NCBI GenBank assembly: GCA_038373865.1
Contig: JAXGGA010002184.1
Location: 1-64,000, forward strand
Origin: Uloborus plumipes
Lineage: Eukaryota; Arthropoda; Arachnida; Araneae; Uloboridae
Length of the DNA: 64,000 nt
Direction: 5' to 3'
Part shown: positions 25,301-39,800 of the stretch, piece by piece
How positions within the stretch are numbered: position 1 is the first letter of the stretch
How the letters are laid out: every line of letters begins with the position of its first letter
Notes under the pieces: model-generated
The model's database searches: none
What the model was told of the DNA's origin: nothing
Seen by the model: the letters and a program-made list of their open reading frames with translations, nothing else
Position numbers and translations under genes: made by a program

Positions 25301-27778
25301 TTCAGTTCAGTAATCGTTCGTGAAAGGTTACATGGCTCCCCGAAGTAAAACTTTTGAGCGGGGAGGGTCAGTTGTCAATTTTCCGGTTGGAGTCTCAATG
25401 ACCAAATAATAAAATACGAACATGCATGTATATCAAACATAAATAACACCTACTGAGAAGGAACATTAAAACAATGAAAAAAAAAATAGAATTTCAATGT
25501 TGCAATATTGTTTCTCTTCTGCTTGTGAGTACCGAGCACCGGGAAGTTCTTGGTACTAGGCTAATTTGCCGAGTGCTCGGCCAATATCGAGTTGTAAAAA
25601 TTGAACATTGTTCAAAGCAACGACATTTTTAAGGACTTTACAATTGTTTTTTTTCAAAAAATACAATTGTATTCTATATACGAGTTTTAAAAAAAATCTC
25701 CACACCTACAAAATCAATACAAGGTTCCAATTTCTATTTTAAACTACCCCGCTTATAATTTGATAGTTTCATTGTATATGTTGGTATGGAACGAAAGAAA
25801 CTCTTAAACTATTGCATAGTTATCCAAGAAATAACAATTATTGAATCCACTTAAAATGAATAATTAGCCTGGTTCAAAGTATGTTTAATCAAATAAAGTA
25901 TAACGTGAATTGCTCTTTAAATGGAAATATTTTGTAGTTTAAATGAATCGATTATTCCAGAAAGGGCACGCGTCCAATGGAAATAGTTCTTTGAATTTTT
26001 AGAGCTTGTCGCTTGACTGCTTGTTGAAATAAACGGAATTATTCACTAAATTGGGTATAACCTTGTGAAGAGTAAAATACACTGGCGGAAAAAAAAAAAA
26101 ATCCCAACACCAAGAAAGACTTGTGTTAGATAAACGAAATTTGGTAGGCGTGTTTATACAACTGAAAGATGACATCGATTGAAATTTCGTGTTCCGCGCA
26201 TAAGTGTGGCGCAGCTGGCGTCACTCAGAACATGCAAATAAGGCTTGTTTTAAAAGCGTGTTGTGAAGCTCGTGTGTATTATTTTTCCGTGAAATTGGAC
26301 GAATTGCTTTCATGTTAGCCAGGAATACCTTTTAAGAAGACGAAGAAGCCATTATCAACAGCTCACCGAGTTTAAACGAGGTCGTACAAATTGGCTACGA
26401 GAAGGTGGATTTTCATTTCGCGATATTGCAGAAAGACTTGGGTGGGAATGTTTCCACCATGCATGATTATTGGAAGCTATGGGCAAGAGATAGTACTACC
26501 TCAAGAAGATCGAGTTCCGAGCTGCCACGTGGCACGACTGAGAAGGAATATCCCCGAATCTTGCGTACGGCTGTGGCTCATCGTACTGCAACTGCGGCTG
26601 ACATTCGAGCTGCAGTTGGTACCGTCGTGACCCAAGGAACGGTAAGAAACTGTTTACTTCAAGGACAGCTCCGAGCCAGGCAGCCTGTAGCCGGTATTCC
26701 ATTGACTGCAAACCATTGTCTTTTCCGACGGCAGTGGTGCCACGACAGAGCTCACTGGAGGTCGGAGTGGAGATCTGTTGTAATTTTTGATGAAAACACA
26801 TTCTGAATTAGTGCCAGTGGTGGCTGTATATTGGTCAGAAGGAGGCCAGTTGACCGCCTGCATCCAAGCGGTCTACGGCCTAGACACACGGGACTCACAC
26901 CTGGAGTTATGGTCTCTGGAGCAATTTCCTACGACAGCAGGGGCATTCTTGTGGTTATCCCAAACTCACTGACTGAAAATTTGTCGCCAGTCTGGTAATT
27001 TAACCAGTAGTACAGCCCTTCATGAGTAGCATTCAAGGGGACGTTTTCCAACCAGATAACGCTCGCCCTCACATCGCTGCTGTAACGCAATGTACTCTAC
27101 AGAGTGCTGACATGTTACCATGACCTGCAAAATCACCAGGTCTGTCTCCAATTGATAACGTATGGGATATCATGGGATGGCACCTCGAGCATCATCCACA
27201 GTCAGCAATGACGGTCCTAGTATTAACACAGCAAGTGCAACAAGCATGGAACTCCATACCACAAAGTGACATTCGGCACCTGTATGACATAATGCATGCA
27301 CGCTTGCAGGCTTGCCTTCAAAATTCTGGAGGTTACACCCTCTATTAAATTAACATAATTTCACATTTGCACAGCATTTTCTTGAGCTTAAATTAGCCAG
27401 TGATCTTGTACATTTAATCAATTAAACATGTTAACTAGACAATTGCATTACCCAAATTTCATTACTCTACGGCAATTTTTTCTTGGTGTTGGGATTTTTT
27501 TTTCCGCCAGTGTACGTCTGGAGAGAGCGATTCGTGCCGAGCAGCAAGCCGATGCAGATAAGACTGTTGTACAGAGAGTGTTGATCGAAATCTCGAACAT
27601 AGAACTCGCTGGCGTGTTCAAACAAACATTTAATTTTTTGGCAAATCATGTGGTAGTGTTGGTTTAGTGGTGAGCGGTATTTAGCACAAGGCTAATGTTT
27701 GACTTTGTGCCGAAATACCGCTAAATTTTCGCTCACACTGTAAAAAGAAAGCAGGAAATTTTTAGTGATGTTTGCACA

Positions 27779-27821
<43 letters not shown>

Positions 27822-30800
27822 GGTAACCGCCCATTTCTTCTCTCAAATTTTTAATTTAAATTTCATTGTATGTTTTAGAATTAATCAACATATGGGCGAT
27901 TCTCTGTAAACTCGTCATTTTTCACACGAAATCTGTCCGCGCATGGTTTTTTGAAATGTTCGTATAATTATAATATCGTATAATTAAAATGTTCGTATAA
28001 TTATTGCTCAGAAAACGAATCTATGACTTTGTTTTGAAAGAGGGCCAATTAAAGCTTGTGTTTTTCTGATAAATTGTGATAGGGGGTAAGTCCCCCGCCT
28101 GGTATAACTAGGCAGGGGACTGTGCCAGGTGACTGTGTTTTTGCTCTTTGCTGCGTAATATCTGTAAAACTATTAGAACATAATTCTGTACCTCAGAACC
28201 AGACTAACGTAAGTCCATTTTCGTCATTTTTCGGTAGAGGGGAGAAACGATTGTCGAATACATCGTTTTTCCCCTCTACTGAAAAATGACGAAAATGGAC
28301 TTACGTTAGTCTGGTTCTGAGGTACAGAATTAGTTACGAGACTACCTATAAATTTAGGCACAAATCGTGGACATAATAACTAATATGTTTCATAATTAAA
28401 CTAATTGACATTAATAAAATCACTTCCCAGAGGACTGTTTTCGCAACGACCCTGATGCATACTTTCATCACAAATGTGGCTCTCAAACTAAATTAAATAT
28501 CGTTTAAACACGCAGCAAATTCACGCAGCTGATTACTTTAAACTTCATGACAAAAAACATTTGCAACAGTAACAGATTTTTTCTATTGGAGCTTTGAATT
28601 TGTCTCAGAGGACTGTTTGAAAAATCTCCGGACAGAATTTACATGACAATTTTAGGTTTTAGAAATACGTAATTAGACCTCATATCATGAAATAAATATA
28701 GCTACATTATTCTATTTTTAGATATTAATCGCCAAATTTATGTAGTGTTGAAAGGATTTTTGGAATATTACCTTGAAGTGTTAGACAATACGATTGGGAC
28801 AGCCAGGGGACTGGCTGGATAGATAATTTCTGGAAAAAAAAATTAAATCGTTATTACTCCAAACACAATTGGGCCACAGAGTATTAATGCTTTTCTTGTA
28901 TTAAGAGTGATAATTACTTATTACACTTTAATTATTTTTAAAATACTCGGTCCGGACAGCCAATTACTAGTTTGCAGAGAATCGCCCATATAAAGATATA
29001 ATTAGATCAACAGAAATTTTCGACTATTGACATCAAGAAATCGTATATTTAATTTCACACTTTTTGGTACGAATCACAGAAATAGTCTTTAGATTTAAAA
29101 ATCTTTTTTTAATATTTTTTTTACAGTGCAGTTTATAACGTTACTTCCGTTTTTATGTTGAAGGAAGGTTTGCATTCACCTCCAAAAGCCTTAATAAATT
29201 TAATTTAGAAAGAAAAGAAAAAAAAAAAAAGAAGCGTTCAATATTATCTGTCGTCTGATATTAGTTTTAAGACAGGACCCGATAAAAAAAGCTTGCGCTC
29301 TAATTCTGAAAATAATTCAAGCGAAAATAAGTTTTCCCAGAAGTGTTGAAAGACGTCTGGCAATCGGTTTAATCGTTGATGCATGTCAAGTCAGATGATC
29401 GATAGCCAGGATATCAAACTCATTTCTTGTGTAACACTTCGGGAGAGACGTGGCTGACGTCTAACACACGTAGTAGTTATTTTCAACAAATCTGTTGACT
29501 TAAAATTTTTGCTTAGGTCGAGTTATTATTTATTCAGGACACTTATGTCCTAAATGTCAAAGAAAATATGTGGAAGTCTGAGAAAGACAAAATTACTGTC
29601 AATTATTTATCTTGTCTTAAATTTATTTTTGTCGACATTATTCTTTCTCTTTCACAGAACCATTCTTTTTCCCAAGAATGAACTTATCCTTTGAAAAATG
29701 TCAACTCATCAGAAAAAAAAAAAGCTTATTCTCAATACTGGGCATAGAATTTCTAGTTTTAAAAAATGAGCTAGTTTTTTTTCTACCGTTGCTCTGAGAT
29801 TGCAGATAACAATAGACTGGGAGGGGGTGGGGGGCAGTTATTTTGTTATACTATGAATATTATTTATTGTGCGAAATTACTTTATTTCCACTCAGAAAAA
29901 TGCTTAATTTCTTGCATAAAGCAATGTGTTTAGGATTCATAACACAGTTGATAGACTCTTGATTAGATAGGCTCCAACTTAAAAGTTATAATTTTTGTGT
30001 GTGTTCATATTTTAAAAATAATATTTTAACCTTATAATCAAATGGTAATCCTATAGATATCTTAAGTATTAGAGAGCCATTTTACCCTTGTGATTAATTT
30101 AATCCCAATTCAGAATCTAAATTTATTAAACGAATGCCAATGTAAATCACACCCTACCCGAAATAATGGTTGAATTACACTGAAGTGACAAAAGTCATGG
30201 GATAGCAATATGCAAATTTTCAGATGGCAGTAGCATCGCATAGAACAGGTATAAATGCGCAGTGCTTTTACAGAGCTTTCATTTCTGTTCAAGTTATTCA
30301 TGTGAAGAGGTTTTAACGTGATGATGACCGCACGACGTGAATTAACAGACTTTGAACGCGGAATGTTAGTTGGAGCTAGACGCATGGGTCATGCCATTTC
30401 GGAAATCGTTAGAGAATTCAACATTCCCAGATCCACTGTGTCAAGAGTGTGCCGAGAGTATGAAATTTCAGGCATAACATCCCACCATGGACAGCGCAGT
30501 GGTCGACCGCCTGCACTTAAAGATCGAGACCGGCGACGTCTGCAAAGAGTCGTAAATTCTAACAGACAAGCAACACTGCGTCAAATCACCGTAGAAATCA
30601 ATGTGGGACGTACAATGGACGTGTCTGCTAGAACTGTGCGGAGAAATTTGGATTTCTTGGGCTATTCCAGCAGAAGACCGACTCGAGTGCCTTTACTGAC
30701 AGAACGACATCGCTTGCAGCGACTCTCGTGGGCACGTGAGCATATCGGTTGGTCCCTAGATGAATGGAAAACCGTGGCCTGGTCCGATGAGTCACGATTT

Positions 30801-33800
30801 CAGCTGGTAAGAGCCGATGGTAGGGTTCGAGTGTGGCGCAGACCCCACGAAGCCATGGACCCAAACTGTCAGCAAGGCACTGTTCAAGCTGGTGGTGGCT
30901 CCGTAATGGTGTGGGCTGTTTTTTCATGGCATGGACTTGGTCCTCTAGTGCGACTGGACCGAACATTGACTGGAAATGCTTATGTGCAGCTACTTGGAGA
31001 TCACTTGCAGCCATTCATGGACTTCATGTACCCAAACAACGATGGGATTTTTATGGATGACAATGCGCCATGTCACCGGGCCACAACTGTTCGCAATTGG
31101 TTTGAAGAAAATTCTGGACAATTCCAACGAATGATTTGGCCACCTAGATCGCCCGACATGAATCCCATTGAGCTTTTATGGGACACCATCGAGAGGTCTG
31201 TTCGTGCCCAAAATCCTGCCCCATCAACGCTTTCACAATTATGGACGTCTATCGAGACAGCATGGCTCAATATTCCTGCAGAAGACTTCCAACAACGACT
31301 TGTTGAGTCCATGCCACGTCGAGTTGTTGCACTTCGCCGGGCAAAAGGAGGGCCGACACGATATTAAGAGGTATCCCATGACTTTTGTCACTTCAGTGTA
31401 TGATTTAACTATTAATGTGGCTAGTTTGTGGTGTTTTGAATAAGGAAAGTTTCAGACGGTTTTACGAAACTCATGAAGGCTTTTTTTTTTTCTTTCAGTT
31501 TTCAAAGGGTGCCGCGAATAAAAAAAAAGGGGGGGGGAGGAACTCCTGTTTTACACTAAGGAAACGGATACTATTAAGAAACCCATTCTTTATTTGATTT
31601 TTTTTTTAATTTCAATTTTTACATTCTCTTCAGGTTAGAGGGTAGGGCATAATTGTTTTCCCCATTTTCTCAAAATTTCTTGGTTGTTATGGAATATTTA
31701 GGTCATTTAGGTTAACTTTAACCATTTAGGTAAACTTTGCACCCGCTCATTTTTTTAACATACCGTTTGACTTCGAAAGAAATTTCTTTTTTTGAGATAC
31801 TTCAAGAGTTTTTCAAGTTTTTGCTCATAGATGAAAAAACGCTATTAAATTATTAGTTGGGCAGTTAAAAATAGAGAACTTGGGGACAAAAGATACTCGT
31901 AGCCTTATTTAAAAAAAATACACATAATTCATTCTTTTCCACCTCCTCACGGTTATCTCCGAGATGAATCTGTGCGATTTTAATTTAATTTGATTCAGGT
32001 AATACGATGATCAAAACAAGAATATCTTTAACACAAAGTATCTGTTTGCTCCTTTTTCTCCGTTGGCGGAAAATCGCATGAACTTTTGACCGCATGCCGG
32101 TCGATTCAAGGTCACTTTATAGACTAGTTCCGTTAAAGGAAAGAATAGAATAAATAGCAATTTAGTGGCCCGTAGATTAGCAGATAAGGAAAGTTTTCCG
32201 TGACTGGATGTTTCAAATAGCATTTTAGAATTGTTTATTTGAAGAATTTTTAAAAGCTCTTTTGAATGAACCTGCATTAACTTTTATGGTTCTATGTTCT
32301 ACTTAAGACTATCGATTTTAGACAATTAGGTTCGTCACGTTGTGAGTAAGAATTGTCCTTGAAATCGTTTTGAAAGCGAATTTCATTGCAAAAAATTTTC
32401 TTTGAATCAACTGAGTCACAACCTGAAACTGAAAATGTGGTCATTTCTTCAGTTTTTATCAAAGAATTCTAATTTTGACTTTTGACAGTTCTTTGGAAAT
32501 AGTTAGTATTTTGCATAAATTTGCACTGGATTGACATTTTTGTACTTCAGACACAGACTAATGCAAGTCCAAAAATGGCGATTTTCATTTAATTTCTGCA
32601 CTGTACGTTGAGTATCACTCCGCATTGACTCATGAGAACGTTACTCAGAAAAGAAAAAGAAAAGGAATTCCTTCACAATTATAATTAACAGTGCTAAAAG
32701 AGCTCGAGTGCCATCTTTTGTATGCATCATGAAAATGTTTTCGCTTTCTCCTGAAAAGTAAAGAGTCTGGTTTTGAGGTGCAGATTTATGGGGTTATAAA
32801 ATGAAAATTTGGTTAACAAAGTCTTTGTGCTTTATGCATCTGCATAGCATGTAAACAGTTGATTATGATGGTACTAAACTCCCAATTTTGAGATTAAAAA
32901 AATAAAGAAAGAATAGAGTACCCTTCATCTCTCTCTTGCGCATATGTTCATAATGTTCAGTTTTTTTTAATTAAAATTAGAATTAAAGAAAAAACCTTTA
33001 ATCATATTCACCTACCTACTTCGAAATTTTAATCGAAATAACTCTTAAGTGTACAGGTAATCTTTATTGTGGACATGAACAAATTGTGAATTTTCAATGC
33101 AGCTTCTCAAAGAATGTCTGTTTGCTTGGAATTAAAGGAAAAAAGATCCATCCTCTACTCATCTAAACATGTAGAGGAACTTTATCGATTTAATTAAAAA
33201 TAACATTACTCTTTTCCCCCTTGCTTCTTGACCCATAGCAAAGTACCAACGAAGAAAAAGAAAAATCTTCCATTTTTGACAGATTATCGTAAAATATTTC
33301 GGGATTTTTGTGTTCATGACGTATGTCCACTTTCCTTCAATACACGCTTTCGAACAGTATTTGAAATTCTCGATCAATGGAGGAAGAGTTTTGATTTATT
33401 TCTTGTCTCATGTAACGGTAACTGATTTTAAGTGAACGCGTTGTTGAAAAAATGGTTTTTAAATTCCTTGAAATTTGTTTCAACGCATTCTATATACTAA
33501 AAGTTTTAACATTTATTGAGCAATGGATTTTTAAAAATATTTTATACAAAACTTTTTTTTTTGCATCGTTAATATTGTGCACCTGTAGTAAGTTTTCTTA
33601 TGCCTTAAAAATAGTGTAGATTCAAGATCACATTTAGTGTTTATCCGAATTTTTCGTGCCAGAAATGCCTCATGGCTGGAAAATGTATGCGCCAACTGTT
33701 TACAAATTGTTTAGGTACATCAACACACTTGCAAAAATGGAAAGAATTGTAATATGCAATGAGCATTTTTATTATTTTTATGGGAGAGAAATGCAGAAAT

Positions 33801-36800
33801 TGATTCACATTTTGGTTATTTGAGAAAACATCGGTTAAACTCTTTGTGTCCCAAATTAATTTAGCAAGGAATTTATCTGTATATTTTTGTTTGTTTTTTT
33901 CATTGAAAATATACCAAGCAACATATATAACGAATAAAAAATATTAAAAAAATGACAATCAATAGGGTCTAAGGCCTCCTACGCCTTAGGGCCCCTAAGA
34001 AAACCGTTTGAGATCGCAGGTGCCATCTGTCGACTTCTCGGCAAGGAGTGGTACTTTCAAGTACCAGCATGATTCCAGCCATTTAGGATCCACGGTACTA
34101 AATTAATATAAGCGGTACTTCTAAGTCCCGTCGGGGCATAAAGGGTTAACTTGCATTTTGGTTCTGTCTAGTAAAACACGATGGAAATAAAATAAGAACT
34201 CGTCTCAATATTCTCGTAAACGCACTTATAGTGTGTTTTGCTGACGACTTTCCGAATTTTGTTTGTACTGAAAATACAGGGTGTCCACTCCAATCGTGGA
34301 CCAATAGCTAATTTCTAAACCGTTAGAGATAAGTATATAGTTTATTTAGGAAAAAATCTCCAAATTACGAAAGGAATTTTGGGTCTATTCAATGTTTTTC
34401 AAAAAATCAAATTTTGAAAGAGTTACGAAATTTAAATTTTTATACAGCCCCCCAGTCCTATCAATCATATTTAGTAAAACATTCTTGACACTGTAACGTT
34501 TAAAACTAAAAAAAAATCACTCTTCTACGACAAAAATTGACCGAGTTATGACGTTTTGAAAAATCAAGATTTTGCATTGTTTCATGACGTTATCGAGAGA
34601 TCGCTTTAGGGACAGTATGAGAAATCCTTCAAAATCTTGATTTTTCAAAACGTCATAACTCGGTCAATTTTTGTCGTAGAAGAGTGATTTTTTTTTAGTT
34701 TTAAACGTTACAGTGTCAAGAATGTTTTACTAAATATGATTGATAGGACTGGGGGGCTGTATAAAAATTTAAATTTCGTAACTCTTTCAAAATTTGATTT
34801 TTTGAAAAACATTGAATAGACCCAAAATTCCGTTTGTAATTTGGAGATTTTTTCCTAAATAAACTGTATACTTATCTCTAACGGTTTAGAAATTAGCTAT
34901 TGGTCCACGATTGGAGTGGACACCCTGTATATACTTCTTCATAACTAAAGACTGTCAGTGATCAGTTCATGCCAGCAACCAGTCAAGATTGGAGGGGAAA
35001 GCTATGCTAATATGGCGAAATTGCTCCCCGTGGAAGGAACATATTTTCGTGGCATGCAAAATGTTGTGACGTAATACTGTTAACAAGGTGCCATTGAACT
35101 AAGTGACTAATATGTATCCATTAGATTGTCAGTTGCATGAAAACTATCTTCAATGATATAATCATAATCAATTGCTGCCAGTCAAAATGTCACAGGAGAA
35201 ATTTCTGCTTGTTACTGCAATTTTCAACGCAAAGTTCTACCTCTCAACTATGTTCCGTACCAACTTGCAATCGGTGCAGAGGTTATCAATCACTTCCTTT
35301 TTTTTCAATTCAGACAAAATTACTGTTATCATAACAATGTAGTGCGCAATTATTTAGATTTTTTTAATCTTTTGAAAACTCGCCCGTGCATAAAAATTAG
35401 TTACGTTTGCTATGTCTCATAAAATAATGACAAAAACCATTCAACAATTGCGACAATCTTAACCTCACTGTTTTCGTAAAGCGGGTTTTCGATTCACGGG
35501 CGCGTTTATGTACTGCCCAAGAAGGTCGAAATTTTACTGTGTTGCACTCTAATGGCAATAGTGGTCATCTAAAAAGTGTAAAATATATACTGTCGGCCCC
35601 GCTTAATCGGGTAACGGATAATAGAATACCCTCTTATACGAATAAAATATCTCGGAACCGAATATTTCCCAGTATACTGTCGGCCCCGCTTAAACGAATC
35701 TTTTTGATTCCAAAAAATATTATTCGATTAAGCGGAGTATTCTATAGCGGGGATCTTTATTGCCTCTATGGCATGGGAAATATTCGGTTCCGAGATATTT
35801 TATTTGTATAAGAGGGGTATTCTATTATCCATTACCTGATTAAGCGGGGCCGATAGTATATGTATTGGTTTAAATTTTTAATTTAATGCTTTTTCTTGCC
35901 GCAATACTGGCGTATAGGCTTTGTTTATGTATAACTGTTGTGTATGTTGGCGTATGAACATTAGGTTAATTAGTAGGCACATCTCTAAAATGTTATTGAT
36001 TTAGAAAAAAATTTTGCTAACTTGAATTCCACATCATTAACTTGGACTAGTGATTCTCTACTTGTGGTCCACCGGTCCGTAGAAAAATTTGACAGATCCT
36101 CACAAATTTTGGCTCCTCGCTATAAAATAATTTCCTTATGTAGAAAAAAAAGCTTATGTGACATTTTTTGCGGGAATTTAGTTGGTTTTTATGTGTATGT
36201 CTTTTTTTTTTTTTGAAGTTTTATGCGTGCACTCATTTACAGGGTTCCCACGGTCCTTAAAAGTCCTTAGAAACTCCTTATTTTTCATTTTGAAAAATAA
36301 GGGCCCTTAAAAGTACTTATTTTTGATTCAAGGTCCTTAAATTATTTTTAAGTCCTTATTTTTCACTATTGCTAGTAATTTAATGATTTGAAATTGTAGC
36401 AAGAATGAAAAAAATATTCTTTCAACTTTTCTTTTTTACTGCTTTGGGATCCTGCGTTGATATCTAAACATTCTCAGTGTGAGCAAAGAAAATAAGCCTA
36501 TATGTGTTGGGGAAGGGAGAGGGGGTAGTTGTCTAGAAAATATCCACTCGCCATTTGGAGTTTGCAAAAAATATATATAGACATGGACTAATAGATGCTT
36601 TAATAAGAAAAAAAAAAAACCTTTTACCTCTGCAAATTGTTTGTCCTCTCGTATTTCTCCGTCTGTAATCCATATCACAATGATTTATTTTAAAACAGTG
36701 GTGCTCAACCTAAGTCTAAAGAAGCATAGTCATTTGAAGGTTTGACAAATCCTTTTCAACTAGTTCCTTCAGAACAAAATGTTTTTAGAAGTAAATACTG

Positions 36801-39800
36801 ACATGTAAATACTGATTTTTTTTTTGTCTGGCTACAAAAAAAAAAAAAAAATTGCAGGAACTTGAGTCTTTAGTATTTTTGATCTCTAATCATATTGAAA
36901 GTTTTTCTAGATAGCATCGTAAAACATGGAAAAAGAAAGAAAATTACTTACTAAAAACTATTATTTTCACTATTTAATTCTTATTTTATTAATAAATTTT
37001 TGCAACTATTTCTTAGAAACCAGTTTCTCAATATTAGGATAATGACGTAAGCAGCTACATGGGTCAGCTTTGCAAGCTGTAGGCACCACTTAAAAACCAT
37101 GTTTTTCAACCCATGCTGCAGGCATGCATTTTGCCTCATTTGAACGCATTATTCATCATGTTAATCAATGCAATCAAATAAAAATATTTTGTAATATTGC
37201 ACATTCTCTACTTGAAAATTTTAATACATTTGCATCTGCATTGATTCAAGTAAAAATTATGGTTGACATTCACTAATAGTTATCTTAAATGCAGTGAGAT
37301 TTTTTCAAATAATATAACAGTAGCTCAGTTTGTTATATTTTGTCATAATTTGAATTTTCCAGCTCATATTTGCAAAACATTTCTCAGATAAATGAAATTT
37401 TCTCTTCATAAAGCACTATTTTAGACAATTCTTGATCCCCTCTCCTACTGCAAACATCGCATCCAGTAGGTCATGGAAAATCATGGATTTCAAATTCCAA
37501 TAGTATCAGATACCTTGCATTTTGTAAAAGTTTGGGTTTGAAGTGTTGCATAAATCTCTTACATTTATCCAAATTGTCTACATCAGTGGTTCTCAACCTT
37601 TTTTCAGCTACCGCCCCCTTTCGGACTGAACATGTTTTCAACGCTCCCTTTGTAGAAAGGGCGTAAAAAAAAACTTTAAAAAAAGAAACTTTTCAAGCAT
37701 AAGATATTTGTTTTTTTAAAAAAAAGCAGGTAATTTTTTTCCTCTAAAAAGCTGCATCAAATAAGCAACCAAGTGCCAAGTAAAGTTCCATCAAATGAGT
37801 GACCTATTTTAAACATAAATAAGAGCAAAAAGGTTTGAAATAAAAATGCATTGTTTTCAACTTTTTTTTTTTTTGAAAACTAATATACTTTGAAAAACTG
37901 CACTGTGTTCAAATAGTTCCTCAAACAATCCAATCCCAAAACCGCGTTGTTCTTACTAACTTGCAGCTATGCTCTACGCGTCCCTCATTTATGGCAATAA
38001 CAAAGCCGGACTTTCGATTTTTTTCCAGGCGGGACAAAGACTCACACTACCAACCCTACATGTCATCCTTAAAGATTAATCAAGTTTTAATTGGAGGAGA
38101 AAAAAAATCTTCATATTTAGAAATTACAAGATAAATTCAATTCAGAGATTCTTTTTGATTATTTTATGGCTTTGAAGGTTAGATAAGATGCCAAAAGTTA
38201 CAAGTCCTAATTTTTTCGAAAAAAAAATATGCCCTGTCGACATCACAGTAAAGGCAGCCCTTGTTTAGAAAATGGAGTCTTAAAAACGCATTTCCTTTAA
38301 TATTAGGTTTCTTGGTGTTAAGAGTTAGATTCAGACTCCATCACTATGAAGCATTTAAAATTGACGTAATTCTAGGCAAGTTTTGTTAACGTTAACAAGG
38401 GAGAAAAAGATCCCTTATGAAATTTTTTCAAAATTGAAAGTTATTTTCAGGCCAATTTTAGTCATGTTAGGGGTCAGAGCTCCTTCCGTTGTTCACTGAA
38501 GTTGAAGTCTTTTAAAAACCTAAATTTAAACTATTTTTTGTTGTGGTTGAGGGAGTGGTAAAGGTTCGGGAGTTTTCTCCGGAAATTTTTTCACTATACT
38601 CTGAAAAACGCAATTGTACCTTTGGTGTTGTTACGGCAATGCTCTTACAACATAAAAAATCGGTCAAGTTTGGTAGCTCTCTTCTAGGAATTTTTAGAAG
38701 CCGACTTCCTAAAAAGGCAATTCTAGGCTCTTTTTGGTCATGATTAGGAAAGAGTAGGAGGGTAGTTCGAGATTCCCTCCTGTTATCATTTTTTACAAAA
38801 TCATTAGACTGTCTTTTAGAAATGTCTAGAAACAAAGTTTCAAGCTTTGTATGGTTATGCTAGAGAAAGAGGTGTGTGGTTCTGGATCTTTGCCCAGGAA
38901 GTTTTTTTGAATAGTCAAGTTTTCAAAGCGCAATTTTAAGCCTTTTTTTTTTTGGCAATAAAAGTTAGGAGAGCAGGGAGGGGTAAGGAATTTAGGACTC
39001 TTCTTGAGCAATTTTTAAATGAACATCAATTAAATACAATTTTAAGGCTATTTCAGATAGTTATGCAGTGAAAGAGGGAACCCACCTCAAAACTTTTTTG
39101 AAATTTAAGTGCTATTGGCAAATTTTGGGCTGTCTTTGATGACGTTAGGAGAAGGATCAGGGTTCGGGAAACAACTCCAGAATTTTTTTTTGTAAACTAT
39201 CCTTACCGATCCATGAGAAAAGGTCTCCTACCGTACCCCCCTAAACATGTCCTCTCAAGCAAATTTTAAAATATGCCCACCGCTCCCTTAACGCCCAAAA
39301 TATGTCCGCCGCCCAAAAGAGGTTCACCGCCCCTCAACATCGGTGGCGGTATCGCCCCCGTTGAGAACCATTGGTCTACATGCAATTCTTTTTAATAAAA
39401 GTGAAGAATTCTTCCGCTTAGACTATTTTGGAAACTTTGGCATATCTGTCCTGAATTTTAGCTCTGTGTATGTAGTTAGGTTTTAGTAAAAGTGATTAAT
39501 TCACTTTTATAAAATTAAGTTTTTATCATAATTTTACCAAAATCTGAACTATACTGAAGTAAATAGAAGTAGCATCAAATTAGAATGCCTTTTATTGAAA
39601 TGCCTTTATTGCTTGCCTTTTATTGAAATCCGTTTTAGCATTTTTGTTTCATTGAGAAAGATAGTAAATTGACCCCTTTTTCCTCATTTTAACTTAATGT
39701 ATTTATATACGACATATTTTATACTTTTTTCTGCAAAACGCAGCCTCAAAGATTCTAGTGCATCTTGTACTCAAAGCTAGTACTTTTTTGTCCAGTGTTT

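Noticed and set aside
27780..27819. Poly-A run considered as the tail of a retroposed gene or SINE
   Set aside because: No coding, tRNA-like or LINE sequence precedes it and no target duplication was found.
30628..31014. 128-codon minus-strand frame opposite the transposase
   Set aside because: It is a shadow of the intact transposase frame.
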